From Natrialba chahannaoensis JCM 10990 (GTDB taxonomy: Archaea > Halobacteriota > Halobacteria > Halobacteriales > Natrialbaceae), in contig NZ_AOIN01000092.1 of NCBI RefSeq assembly GCF_000337135.1, positions 53,084 to 89,055 of the forward strand: 35,972 nt of DNA, written 5' to 3'. Within the stretch, counting starts at the first letter, position 1. Each line of letters begins with the position of its first letter. Below are positions 1-7,628 of this stretch, in pieces. The notes under the pieces are model-generated. The model was not told the origin of the DNA and made no database searches. It saw only the letters and a program-made list of their open reading frames with translations. Made by a program: the position numbers and the translations under genes.

Positions 1-104
1 CTGCGCACCTGATCGCACGACGGCAGCGCGGTTCGGAGCGAGTGAACTGAGCGAGAACCGCGAACGTGCGATCAGTGTGTAACTAGTTGGAGTTGTTACT
101 ATAG
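1..104. repeat. Palindromic repeat element, copy A (cut by window edge)
   Basis: These 104 bases match 23122-23225 with only four substitutions (positions 16, 32, 71 and 90). Inside are nested inverted repeats: the 10-mer at 10-19 pairs perfectly with 65-74, and CGCGGTTC pairs with GAACCGCG around a roughly 20-base loop. The right end reads GTTGTTACTATAG, the terminal inverted repeat of the complete copy. The left 22 bases of the element lie outside the window. It sits just past the 3' end of the lipoprotein gene. A non-autonomous mobile element or a structured RNA is my inference. Confidence 0.8.
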
Positions 105-165
105 CTGCCTGCCCGGAACAGCGCGTCCAACTGTCCACCGATCGACCTCAGTTCTCTCGACGACG

Positions 166-1332
166 CTACGGACAGCCCACTGACGCTGCGACCTCGGCAA
201 TCGTTTCCTCGTCAGTCGCACTCGATACCTCGTAGCTCAGCTCCGAACACGTCCAGAACAGACTATCGATCCGCCCCTCTCGTCGGTAGGCCGTGTGGCC
301 GTTCACTGTGGTCTCTTCGAGTGTATCCGTACTGAATCGCGGGTCGGTTCGGACGGCGACATAGAGTTCGTGTTCTGGACGCGTCTGGTCTGCGTACCAC
401 AGCATCGTCGTCGGGCCGGTCTGTCGCTCCTTCTCGACGAGGGTGACCCGGTCGAGTTCGTACGGCGCTGGTACGTCCGGCTCAGGGAGATCGTACGGAG
501 CGTCCGCCGCAGCCGTCTCGATCGAGTCGTAGATCCCGCTCGGTTCGAGCCCGATCGTAACGACCTCGGCGTCCTCGGGTGGTTCGTAAACGAACGTTTC
601 CGGATCGAGACCAGCGTCGATCTCGAGGTCCTCGTAGGTCACCGTTAGCCGATGGAGCAACTCGTCGTTAGTGTGTACGTAATCGCGCTCCTTGACCGGA
701 TACCGGTGTTCGTCGTCGATCCAGATCGTCCGCGAGACAGTGGCCTCGTCCAACTCCGACTCAGAGACCATCTCGAGTGGAATCCGATACACGGTTTCGC
801 CGACCAGCAAGTCGATAGACCGGCCAGCATTGTCGCCCGCGGGATCGACCGGCGTCGCCTCGATTCGGTGGGCCTCGCGGCCGTCGACGGTATCGAGGCC
901 GTTGTAGCTGAGGTCGTAGTTCGCACGGAGGCTCTCGAGTGCGAGCCGCGGCCCGTCGGCGACGACCCGGTTCGGGTGGTGGCGCTTCATCACGAGGTGT
1001 TCGTCGGGGTAGTAGTCCCAGGTCATCTCGCGGTTCGTGACCGACACCGATCCTGCGGCTGGATCATCGTCGTCCGACCGGCGGACCGCGCGTCGCTTCT
1101 CGGCCGGCGGCTTGCGATAGATCTCCTCGACCTGTGTCGTCGTCTCATCGGGAGTCTCCACGGTCAACCGTCGTTGTGCCTGGATATCGGTAAGCGCGAC
1201 GCGAGTTTCGATTGCGTCTGCGATGTAATCCTCGCCGGTCTTCCCGTCGGTTTCGTCTTCGTCCGCAGGGAGTGAGACACAGCCCGCGAGCGCGACAACA
1301 ATACTCGTCGAAAGGAGCCGGCGGCGGCGCAT
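166..1332 (-). CDS. LolA/MucB-like outer-membrane-lipoprotein-sorting family lipoprotein
   Basis: A 388-residue secreted lipoprotein. The N-terminus is a short basic stretch (MRRRR), a hydrophobic segment and a lipobox ending ALAGC at about residue 18, so it should be lipid-anchored on the outside of the membrane. Residues about 35-265 resemble the LolA/LppX/MucB fold: an 'I..R..L.DI..Q..LTVET' opening, alternating strands such as 'MTWDYYPDEHLVMK', and a 'DGREAHRIEATP' turn. The last 120 residues look like the DUF4367-type domain often fused behind it. The function in haloarchaea is unknown; binding of a hydrophobic ligand or a role in envelope sensing is inference. The start is the ATG at 1332, since the signal peptide begins there. 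It is divergent from the peptidase gene. Confidence 0.8.
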   Translation of the reverse strand: MRRRRLLSTSIVVALAGCVSLPADEDETDGKTGEDYIADAIETRVALTDIQAQRRLTVETPDETTTQVEEIYRKPPAEKRRAVRRSDDDDPAAGSVSVTNREMTWDYYPDEHLVMKRHHPNRVVADGPRLALESLRANYDLSYNGLDTVDGREAHRIEATPVDPAGDNAGRSIDLLVGETVYRIPLEMVSESELDEATVSRTIWIDDEHRYPVKERDYVHTNDELLHRLTVTYEDLEIDAGLDPETFVYEPPEDAEVVTIGLEPSGIYDSIETAAADAPYDLPEPDVPAPYELDRVTLVEKERQTGPTTMLWYADQTRPEHELYVAVRTDPRFSTDTLEETTVNGHTAYRREGRIDSLFWTCSELSYEVSSATDEETIAEVAASVGCP

Positions 1333-1469
1333 ACTCGTGGGTTGGAATCGCCGGTCATAAGTCTATGGTTCCGCGAACGCGTTCGCTGAATATATCAGTG
1401 AACCGCCAGTCAGTGGCGACCCCAGCCGAGACCCGCGCCATTATGTACGGGCCGGCCACACGAGGACGT

Positions 1470-2657
1470 ATGAACGACCCCGTCGACCTCACCCCGCTTC
1501 GGACGGCACTCGAGACCGACGACCTGGACGGCTACCTCATCGACGCCGACGCGTCAGATTCGGACCAGCGCTACGTTTCCGGCTTTACCGCACCGGATCC
1601 CTACCAGACGCTCGTCACCCAGGACGGCGTCCACCTGCTGGTGTCGGGACTCGAGTACGGCCGGGCGGAGTCGGAGGCCGCCGCGGACTCGGTGTCTCGG
1701 CTGTCGGGGTACGACTATCACGAGCATCGCGCAAAGCACGGCCCGTACGGCGGAAAGCTGCACACGCTCGCGGCGTTTCTGGCGGACCACGATGTCGAGT
1801 TCGTCGCCGTTCCGCGCTCGTTCCCGACCGGAACTGCGGACGGGCTGCGCGAGCAGGGACTGACTGTGACGGTCGAGAGCGAGGGGATCATTGAGGAGAT
1901 TCGCGCGACGAAGACGCCCTGGGAAGTCAATCAGATTCGGGCGACTCAGCAGGCGAACGAGGCCGCGATGGCGACCGCGGAGCGACTCATCGCGAGCGCA
2001 GAGATCAATGACGATGGACTCGTCCTGGACGGCACGCCGCTCACCAGCGAACGCGTTAAAGAGGAGATCGAAGTAACGCTGCTGCGACACGGCTGCGGAC
2101 TCGACGAGACGATCGTGGCCTGCGCCGCAGATGGTGCAGATCCTCACGACCGCGGCAGCGGACAGCTCACGGCAAACGACCTCATCGTAATCGACATTTT
2201 CCCGCAGGACAAGGAGACAGGCTACTTTGGCGACATGACTCGCACGTTCGTCCGCGGCGAGCCGAGCGAGGAAATGACGCGACGCTACGAGGTTACTCAA
2301 GAGGCCTACGAGGCCGGACTCGAGGCGGTCGAGCCCGGTGTCACCGGCGAGGCCGTCCACGACGTGGTTTGTGACGTGATCGAGGACGCGGGCTATGAGA
2401 CGCTGCGTAGCGATCCAACCGCCGAGACCGGTTTCATCCACAGCACCGGCCACGGCGTCGGACTGGCTGTTCACGAGGAGCCACGGGTTTCCCCGAGCGG
2501 CGGGGAACTCGAGCCGGGTCACGTTATCTCGATCGAACCGGGTCTCTACGACCCTGCCGTCGGTGGCGTCCGTATCGAAGACCTCGTCGTGGTCACCGAG
2601 GACGGCTACGAGAACCTGACTGAGTATCGGGTTGGACTCGAGCCGGTTGCCGAGTAG
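1470..2657 (+). CDS. M24 family metallopeptidase (Xaa-Pro dipeptidase/aminopeptidase type)
   Basis: A 395-residue cytoplasmic peptidase of the creatinase/prolidase fold. An N-terminal creatinase-like domain (about 1-135) precedes the pita-bread catalytic domain. All five metal ligands can be seen: Asp in VIDIFPQ, Asp in GDMTRTF, His in HSTGHGVGL, Glu in SIEPGLY and Glu in RIEDLVVV. The family uses two metal ions to remove residues next to proline, or to hydrolyse Xaa-Pro dipeptides; the exact specificity cannot be read. I chose the ATG at 1470 (MNDPVDL) because the protein starts there as in its relatives; an in-frame ATG at 1443 would add nine residues. The gene stands alone, divergent from the lipoprotein gene. 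Confidence 0.9.
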   Translation: MNDPVDLTPLRTALETDDLDGYLIDADASDSDQRYVSGFTAPDPYQTLVTQDGVHLLVSGLEYGRAESEAAADSVSRLSGYDYHEHRAKHGPYGGKLHTLAAFLADHDVEFVAVPRSFPTGTADGLREQGLTVTVESEGIIEEIRATKTPWEVNQIRATQQANEAAMATAERLIASAEINDDGLVLDGTPLTSERVKEEIEVTLLRHGCGLDETIVACAADGADPHDRGSGQLTANDLIVIDIFPQDKETGYFGDMTRTFVRGEPSEEMTRRYEVTQEAYEAGLEAVEPGVTGEAVHDVVCDVIEDAGYETLRSDPTAETGFIHSTGHGVGLAVHEEPRVSPSGGELEPGHVISIEPGLYDPAVGGVRIEDLVVVTEDGYENLTEYRVGLEPVAE

Positions 2658-2768
2658 TCCTGGTGGACGGCGGTGGCGGCGGTGAGAGCAGAGCTGCTGG
2701 CGTACGTGACGCTCACGCGAACTGATCGATCGAACGGCTTTTGCAACGGCAGGCGGTAGGAGCCACCG

Positions 2769-3629
2769 ATGAACGTCTTGATCGTCGGCGCTGGCTCGAT
2801 GGGACGCTGGTTCGGCACTGCCATCGGGAGCGAGGCGACGATCACCTACGCCGATGTCGACCGGGAGGCCGCGGCTGCAGCGGCGGAGGCGACTGGGGGC
2901 TCTGTAACGACACTCGACGCTAACAGCGGCCGCGATGGCGACGACAATAGCAACGACACCGACGTCCAGGCTGGACAGGACACCTACGATGCTGTCTGTC
3001 TCGCCGTCCCGATGGCCCACATCACCGATGCAATCGCCGAGCAGTTCTCACGAACGGACCACGCCGTCATCGACGTCTCCGGCGTCATGGCCCCACCGCT
3101 CGCAGCAATGCGCGAGCACGCACCCGACCACGAGCGCGTGAGCCTCCACCCGCTGTTCGCCCCCGAGCGCGCCCCCGGCTCGATCGCCGTCGTTCGCGAC
3201 GCCACGGGGCCGATTACCGACGACCTGCTCGCAGCGCTCGCCGCCCGCGGGAACGATCTCGTCGACACGACGGCGGCGGAGCACGACGACGCCATGGAAA
3301 CCGTCCAGGCGATGACCCACGCAACCGTGCTCTCGTTCGCCCTCGCGGCAGAATCCGTTCCCGACGGCTTCGAGACTCCAATCTACGAGCAGCTGCAAAC
3401 GCTCGCCGAACAGGTAACCGGCGGCACGCCCCGCGTCTACGCCGATATTCAGTCCACCTTCGACGGTGCCGAGGCGATCGCCGACGCCGCACGTACGATT
3501 GCCGACGCCGACGCGACCGAACTCGAGTCCCTCTACCAGAAAGCGGGGGCACGGTGGCACGACGATAGCGAGACCGCGGCCGACAGCCCGGCGACTACCG
3601 ACCAGCCAGCGGAGGGAGCAGACCAATGA
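2769..3629 (+). CDS. tyrA: Prephenate dehydrogenase
   Basis: A 286-residue NAD(P)-dependent enzyme of tyrosine biosynthesis, converting prephenate to 4-hydroxyphenylpyruvate. The Rossmann fingerprint GAGSMG is at residues 7-12. It is followed by 'CLAVPM', 'VIDVSGVM', the conserved 'SLHPLFAPE' and a helical second domain containing 'AMTHATVLSFAL'. Residues about 50-70 and the last 20 are acidic low-complexity sequence, common in haloarchaea. The ATG at 2769 begins directly with the beta strand of the nucleotide fold. Its stop overlaps the next start in an ATGA, so it is translationally coupled to the methyltransferase. Confidence 0.9.
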   Translation: MNVLIVGAGSMGRWFGTAIGSEATITYADVDREAAAAAAEATGGSVTTLDANSGRDGDDNSNDTDVQAGQDTYDAVCLAVPMAHITDAIAEQFSRTDHAVIDVSGVMAPPLAAMREHAPDHERVSLHPLFAPERAPGSIAVVRDATGPITDDLLAALAARGNDLVDTTAAEHDDAMETVQAMTHATVLSFALAAESVPDGFETPIYEQLQTLAEQVTGGTPRVYADIQSTFDGAEAIADAARTIADADATELESLYQKAGARWHDDSETAADSPATTDQPAEGADQ

Positions 3630-5230
3630 CTGACCAACGAGAAGCCATCCGATCCAACGCGAAGTATCTGCGCAACGTCCGGCCGATCGACCCCGACGAG
3701 ATTTCCGACTACGTTACTGGCACGCCACATCCGGCCGTCGTTCGCCAGCACCTCCGCGAGGAGGCACTGGATCTCGGACTGATCGAACGCGATGACGGCA
3801 CGTTCGTCCCCGTCTCTGGCGAGCCGGTTCCCCCGAATCGGGGGCCAGTCCAGGCGTTTCCGGACCGCTACGCGCGAGCACTCGAGGACCTCCTCGTCGA
3901 GCGCTACGGCGTGAACTGGCACACGGACAGCGTTGGCGACCTCCTCCGGTCGACGATCCGCCGATTCAAAGCCCAGTACCTCGAGCGCCGGGCAGTGACG
4001 TACGACGAAGACGTGGCATCGGGCTACGCGATCTACCACCTGCCGGGCTACTACGCCGCGATTCAGTACGCCCTCGACGACCTGGCAGAACGCGGGCTGC
4101 TCGACCGCACCCTTCGCGTCCTCGACGTTGGCGCAGGCGTCGGCGGCCCTGCGCTCGGACTCTGTGAGTACCTCCCCGACGACGCGCTCGTCGAGTACCA
4201 CGCCGTCGAACCGAGCGCCGCCGCCGATGTACTCGAGTCCCTGCTCGCGGAGACGGGCCAGAACATCCATACGACGATTCACCGCGAAGCAATCGAGGAC
4301 GTAGAACCGGCAACGCTCAGCACTACTGCGCAGGGCGACGATGGACCGTTCGACCTCATCCTCGCTTGCAACGTCCTCAACGAACTCGCAGATCCCACGG
4401 CCGTCGCTCGTTCGCTGCTCGACGCACTCGCATCCGATGGCACCCTCCTCGCGATGGAACCCGCCGACAAGAACACGAGCGTCGGGCTGCGCGAACTCGA
4501 GCGGACACTCGAGGACGAACGGGTTCGAGACGCGAGCGAGTTCTCGGCGGAGTCGGCTGCGGGCGATAGCAGGGGTGACGACGGCGACGACGATGGTGTC
4601 GATGACGATGGCGATAGCGATGACAGCGTGAACGTCGATAGCAGAGACGACCGCCGCGGGCGCGTCACCGTCTACGGGCCGACAGTTCGTCTCTGGCCCG
4701 ACGAACGGCCCACGGACCGCGGCTGGTCGTTCGACGTTCGCCCGGATCTCGAGGTCCTCGAGTTCCAGCGCCAACTCGACGAGGTGACACCCGAAGACGA
4801 CGAGGAGCACGCACCCGGCGAGTTCGTCAACGTCGACGTGCAGTTCTCACACTCGCTGTTGCGCCTGGACGGCACTCGGCGGATCGATCTCGAACTCGAC
4901 GACGGTGACTGGGCAAAGATGGCTGATATGGAGCACCACGTTCCGAACCGGATCGACCTCGTCGCGGCGAAACTGAGCCACTCGCTGAGTTCGGATGACG
5001 ACGCCGAGTACGGCGGCTCGTCGAACCCACTGTTCAAGATCAGCGACGGTAGTGAGGCGATCGACCACTACGCCGTCCTCACGAAGGAGACCTCGCTCAA
5101 CCGGCCCCTACTCGAGGCCGAGTACGGCGAGGTCTGTTCGTTCGAGCAGATTCTCGCGCTCTGGAACGACGACGAGGAGGCGTACAATCTGGTGGTCGAC
5201 GAGGAGACGATCGTCGACCGAATCGGTTGA
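3626..5230 (+). CDS. Rsm22-like SAM-dependent methyltransferase
   Basis: A 534-residue protein whose middle holds a class I methyltransferase: motif I VLDVGAGVGG (about 166-175), an acidic 'YHAVEPS' for the ribose, and 'DLILACNVLNELAD' as motif IV. The long helical N-terminus ('SNAKYLRNVRPIDPDEI') and overall layout match haloarchaeal proteins annotated as Rsm22 family, which is linked to methylation or assembly of the small ribosomal subunit. An acidic insert (GDDGDDDGVDDDGDSDD) splits the catalytic domain from a C-terminal domain. I see no cysteine cluster of the mitochondrial Rsm22 type. It overlaps tyrA by four bases. The methyltransferase call is firm; the Rsm22 assignment and substrate are tentative. 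Confidence 0.75.
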   Translation: MTDQREAIRSNAKYLRNVRPIDPDEISDYVTGTPHPAVVRQHLREEALDLGLIERDDGTFVPVSGEPVPPNRGPVQAFPDRYARALEDLLVERYGVNWHTDSVGDLLRSTIRRFKAQYLERRAVTYDEDVASGYAIYHLPGYYAAIQYALDDLAERGLLDRTLRVLDVGAGVGGPALGLCEYLPDDALVEYHAVEPSAAADVLESLLAETGQNIHTTIHREAIEDVEPATLSTTAQGDDGPFDLILACNVLNELADPTAVARSLLDALASDGTLLAMEPADKNTSVGLRELERTLEDERVRDASEFSAESAAGDSRGDDGDDDGVDDDGDSDDSVNVDSRDDRRGRVTVYGPTVRLWPDERPTDRGWSFDVRPDLEVLEFQRQLDEVTPEDDEEHAPGEFVNVDVQFSHSLLRLDGTRRIDLELDDGDWAKMADMEHHVPNRIDLVAAKLSHSLSSDDDAEYGGSSNPLFKISDGSEAIDHYAVLTKETSLNRPLLEAEYGEVCSFEQILALWNDDEEAYNLVVDEETIVDRIG

Positions 5231-5332
5231 GCGGCCGGAATACAGGCTCTCGTCGCTGGTGCACAACCGGAACTGGGCGAGCAGATCGCCGAAACCAGAG
5301 TGCTTTTCGCGTCGGACCCCAAGCCAACCGAT

Positions 5333-6157
5333 ATGAGTGACTCTCTCGAGATTTTGCTGACCAACGACGACGGGATCGACAGCGTTGGTATCCGCGCAAT
5401 TCACGACGCGTTGGTTGATCATGCGAACGCGAACGTCACCGTCGTCGCGCCCGCAAGCGATCAGAGCGCCTGTGGCCGCTCGCTCTCGCACAACGGCGAG
5501 ATCGGCCTCGTCGACCACGAACTCGGCTACGCTGTCGAGGGCACCCCTGCAGACTGCGTCGTCGCCGGCCTCGCGGAACTCGGTCCCGAACCGGATCTCG
5601 TCGTCGCTGGTTGCAACCGTGGTGCGAACCTCGGTGAATACGTTCTCGGCCGGTCGGGAACGATTAGCGCCGCTGTTGAAGCCGCGTTTTTCGACGTTCC
5701 CGCCATCGCAACCTCGATGTACGTCCCGGTCGACGACGTTCCACTTGGCGAAATCGACCTCACGGTCGACGATTTCCGCGAGGCCCAGCGCGTGACGACC
5801 TACCTCGCCGAGCACGCCCTCGCTGCTGGTGCGTTCGAGCACGCAGCGTATCTCAACGTCAACGTCCCGATGGCAGACGCAAACGACCGTCCCGCGCCGA
5901 TCGAAATTACGCGTCCCTCGAAACGCTACGAGATGGACGCCAAATCGGACGGCGACCAGGTCACTCTCTACGACCGCATCTGGGAGTCCATGGACCCAGA
6001 GACGATTCCGGATCCTGAAGGAACCGACCGTCGAACGGTTGCCGAAGGTCGTATCAGCATCTCGCCACTCACCGCACCACACTCGACGAACCACCACGAG
6101 GTGCTTACCGACCTTGCAGAGACTTATCACGACCGTGTCGCGACGGCTGGTGACTGA
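5333..6157 (+). CDS. surE: 5'/3'-nucleotidase SurE
   Basis: A 274-residue metal-dependent phosphatase acting on nucleoside monophosphates. The signature LLTNDDGIDSVGI is at the N-terminus (Asp-Asp of the metal site), followed by 'VVAPASDQSACGRSLS', 'GTPADCV' and 'VAGCNRGANLGEYVLGRSGTISAAVEAA', all diagnostic of SurE. The start is the ATG at 5333; the frame opens at a GTG 33 bases earlier, which would put extra residues before the first strand. The C-terminus carries 'ISISPL', where the family has its C-terminal strands. It is in a rightward run, 102 bases after the methyltransferase gene. Confidence 0.95.
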   Translation: MSDSLEILLTNDDGIDSVGIRAIHDALVDHANANVTVVAPASDQSACGRSLSHNGEIGLVDHELGYAVEGTPADCVVAGLAELGPEPDLVVAGCNRGANLGEYVLGRSGTISAAVEAAFFDVPAIATSMYVPVDDVPLGEIDLTVDDFREAQRVTTYLAEHALAAGAFEHAAYLNVNVPMADANDRPAPIEITRPSKRYEMDAKSDGDQVTLYDRIWESMDPETIPDPEGTDRRTVAEGRISISPLTAPHSTNHHEVLTDLAETYHDRVATAGD

Positions 6158-6345
6158 CACAGCGTGTGAGCTCACTCGCGATTTCCCGTGGCAGCACGTC
6201 ACTCACGAGCCGAGGTCTGTCACCAATCGTATCAGGAACAATACTTGTCGCGGCGATGTTGCGACTGTTCGGCCACAGCGACGACCGAAACCACGGGACG
6301 CCACACGCTATCCACACACATCCGCATTGCTCGGGCAGAGCACAG

Positions 6346-6353
6346 ATATATAA
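6346..6353 (+). promoter_or_regulatory. Probable TATA box upstream of winged-helix gene
   Basis: ATATATAA lies about 80 bases before the ATG at 6432, in the 274-base gap after surE. It is the only clear archaeal TATA-like sequence there. A TSS about 25 bases downstream would leave a roughly 50-base leader. Confidence 0.4.
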
Positions 6354-6431
6354 CCGATAGGACAGAAGAAGAGAGTACCGACAACGGTGCGCGACACGCA
6401 GCTCCGAAACCTACGAAACGGGTGATCGACA

Positions 6432-6836
6432 ATGGTATTCAGTACACTTTGGGCTCGCCTCTCGTCTCTCTGGCAGGGGGACTCAACGGACGAGAGCGAC
6501 GCACACGAGTCCACATCGACATCGGATGCGACCGGCGAATCGACCGACGAGAGCGACAACGAGACACTCAGTTACGCCGAGGAGATCGAGTACGGCGTCG
6601 ACGAACACGATCTGCCTGACGAGGACAAAGTGCTTCGACTCCTCGTCAAACGCGGCGGACGCGTCGACGAGTCAACCGTCCGCGAGGAAACCGGCTGGTC
6701 CGCCGACCGACTCGAGTCGGTGATCGATCGCATGGAAGACGACGACCAGATCAGCGCGATCACGGTCGGCCGAAAACGCGTCATCTGCCGGCGCGGCTTC
6801 GAGCCGAAAGGCTATCGGTCGCACCTCGGTGAGTAA
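6432..6836 (+). CDS. Winged helix-turn-helix protein, membrane- or DNA-associated
   Basis: 134 residues. The first 14 are moderately hydrophobic (MVFSTLWARLSSLW), then comes an acidic Ser/Thr/Asp linker to about residue 50, then a winged-helix fold: 'DEDKVLRLLVKRGGRV' (helix 1), 'DESTVREETGWSADRLESVIDRMEDD' (helix-turn-helix) and the wing 'QISAITVGRKRVICRRGF'. Families of this shape in haloarchaea are annotated as HTH transcriptional regulators. The target is unknown; the gene stands alone with its own leader. Confidence 0.7.
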   Translation: MVFSTLWARLSSLWQGDSTDESDAHESTSTSDATGESTDESDNETLSYAEEIEYGVDEHDLPDEDKVLRLLVKRGGRVDESTVREETGWSADRLESVIDRMEDDDQISAITVGRKRVICRRGFEPKGYRSHLGE

Positions 6837-7173
6837 GCTGCTAGCGAACACAACGTGCAGAACGCCCTGAATTACTCGAGCGGGTACCACAATACACAGC
6901 GCAGCATGACTCGTCTGCGAACGTTCTCTTCGATCTTTCGTGTTGGTGCGTGACACCGCCCACTACCACGCGTAAACGATCACGGGTCGGGTGACCCGTG
7001 GCTTTTAGACGTGTTTCGCTCTGGTCCGCTTTCTTGCTCTTGAAAGTCGTCCACTCAGGAGCGTTCCTCTCGAGTACCCCTCAGTACGTAAGAGAACGTC
7101 GCTCGAGGACGAAACAGCAGTGATATGCAGCGGTTTGGCGTATGCATGCCGAATTCATATCCACGCTTCAGGC
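6837..7173. other. Gene-free interval with one strong hairpin at 6981-7000
   Basis: No convincing coding sequence. CACGGGTC (6981-6988) pairs perfectly with GACCCGTG (6993-7000) around four bases and is followed by GCTTTTAG. Hairpins of this kind next to short T runs can be the ends of IS200/IS605-type elements or terminators; no element body adjoins it. Confidence 0.45.
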
Positions 7174-7332
7174 ATGACTCTACCCATGCTAGAACTTGCA
7201 CTCCTGTTCTTCGTCATCGCAATCATCGCCGCCGCACTCGGCGCGGGTGGCGTCGCCGGACTCACGATGTCCATCGCGAAGTGGCTCGTGTTGCTATTCC
7301 TAGTGCTCGCCGTCGTGTCACTGCTGCTCTGA
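7174..7332 (+). CDS. DUF1328 small membrane protein
   Basis: A 52-residue protein that is almost entirely two transmembrane segments: '[18 protein letters not shown]' and '[21 protein letters not shown]', joined by GAGGVAGLT. This layout, including a Gly-Gly turn and an AKxL start of helix two, is that of the DUF1328/YtjA family of unknown function. The start is either ATG 7174 (MTLPMLEL) or ATG 7186 (MLEL); the latter fits the family better. Confidence 0.8.
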   Translation: MTLPMLELALLFFVIAIIAAALGAGGVAGLTMSIAKWLVLLFLVLAVVSLLL

Positions 7333-7628
7333 CGGGACACTCACACCATCGTGCTCTCATACCCCACAGCGACTGCTTTTGTCAGGTTCCGCAGTTGCTT
7401 CGGTAGCCAGTAGTGAACTAATGATGAACCGATAGCCGCGATACAAAACGCACCTTCTCGCGTCCATGCTATCGAGACCGCAGGCAGCAGCATCCGGAAC
7501 CACAGTTGGTAGCACCGGCGTTGACGCTGTTGAATCTTTGAACACGAGTCCCAGTCCGCCGTGACGTTCTCCCGAATCAATAAGTACCCGCCAACCGACC
7601 GTCCGGACGAATACGATTTCGTCCCCAC
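7333..7628. other. Intergenic region before the AddAB-like operon
   Basis: 296 bases with overlapping open frames on both strands but none with family-like content or typical acidic composition. It must hold the promoter of the three-gene operon starting at 7629; GAATCAATAAGTA (7573-7585) is the most TATA-like stretch. Confidence 0.35.

Noticed and set aside
1554-3020. 488-codon open frame on the minus strand
   Set aside because: It runs antisense through the M24 peptidase and tyrA genes, has no recognisable domain and has the Arg/Val-rich look of a shadow frame in GC-rich DNA.
3533-4810. 425-codon minus-strand frame
   Set aside because: Antisense to the Rsm22-like methyltransferase, whose motifs are clear; composition typical of a shadow.
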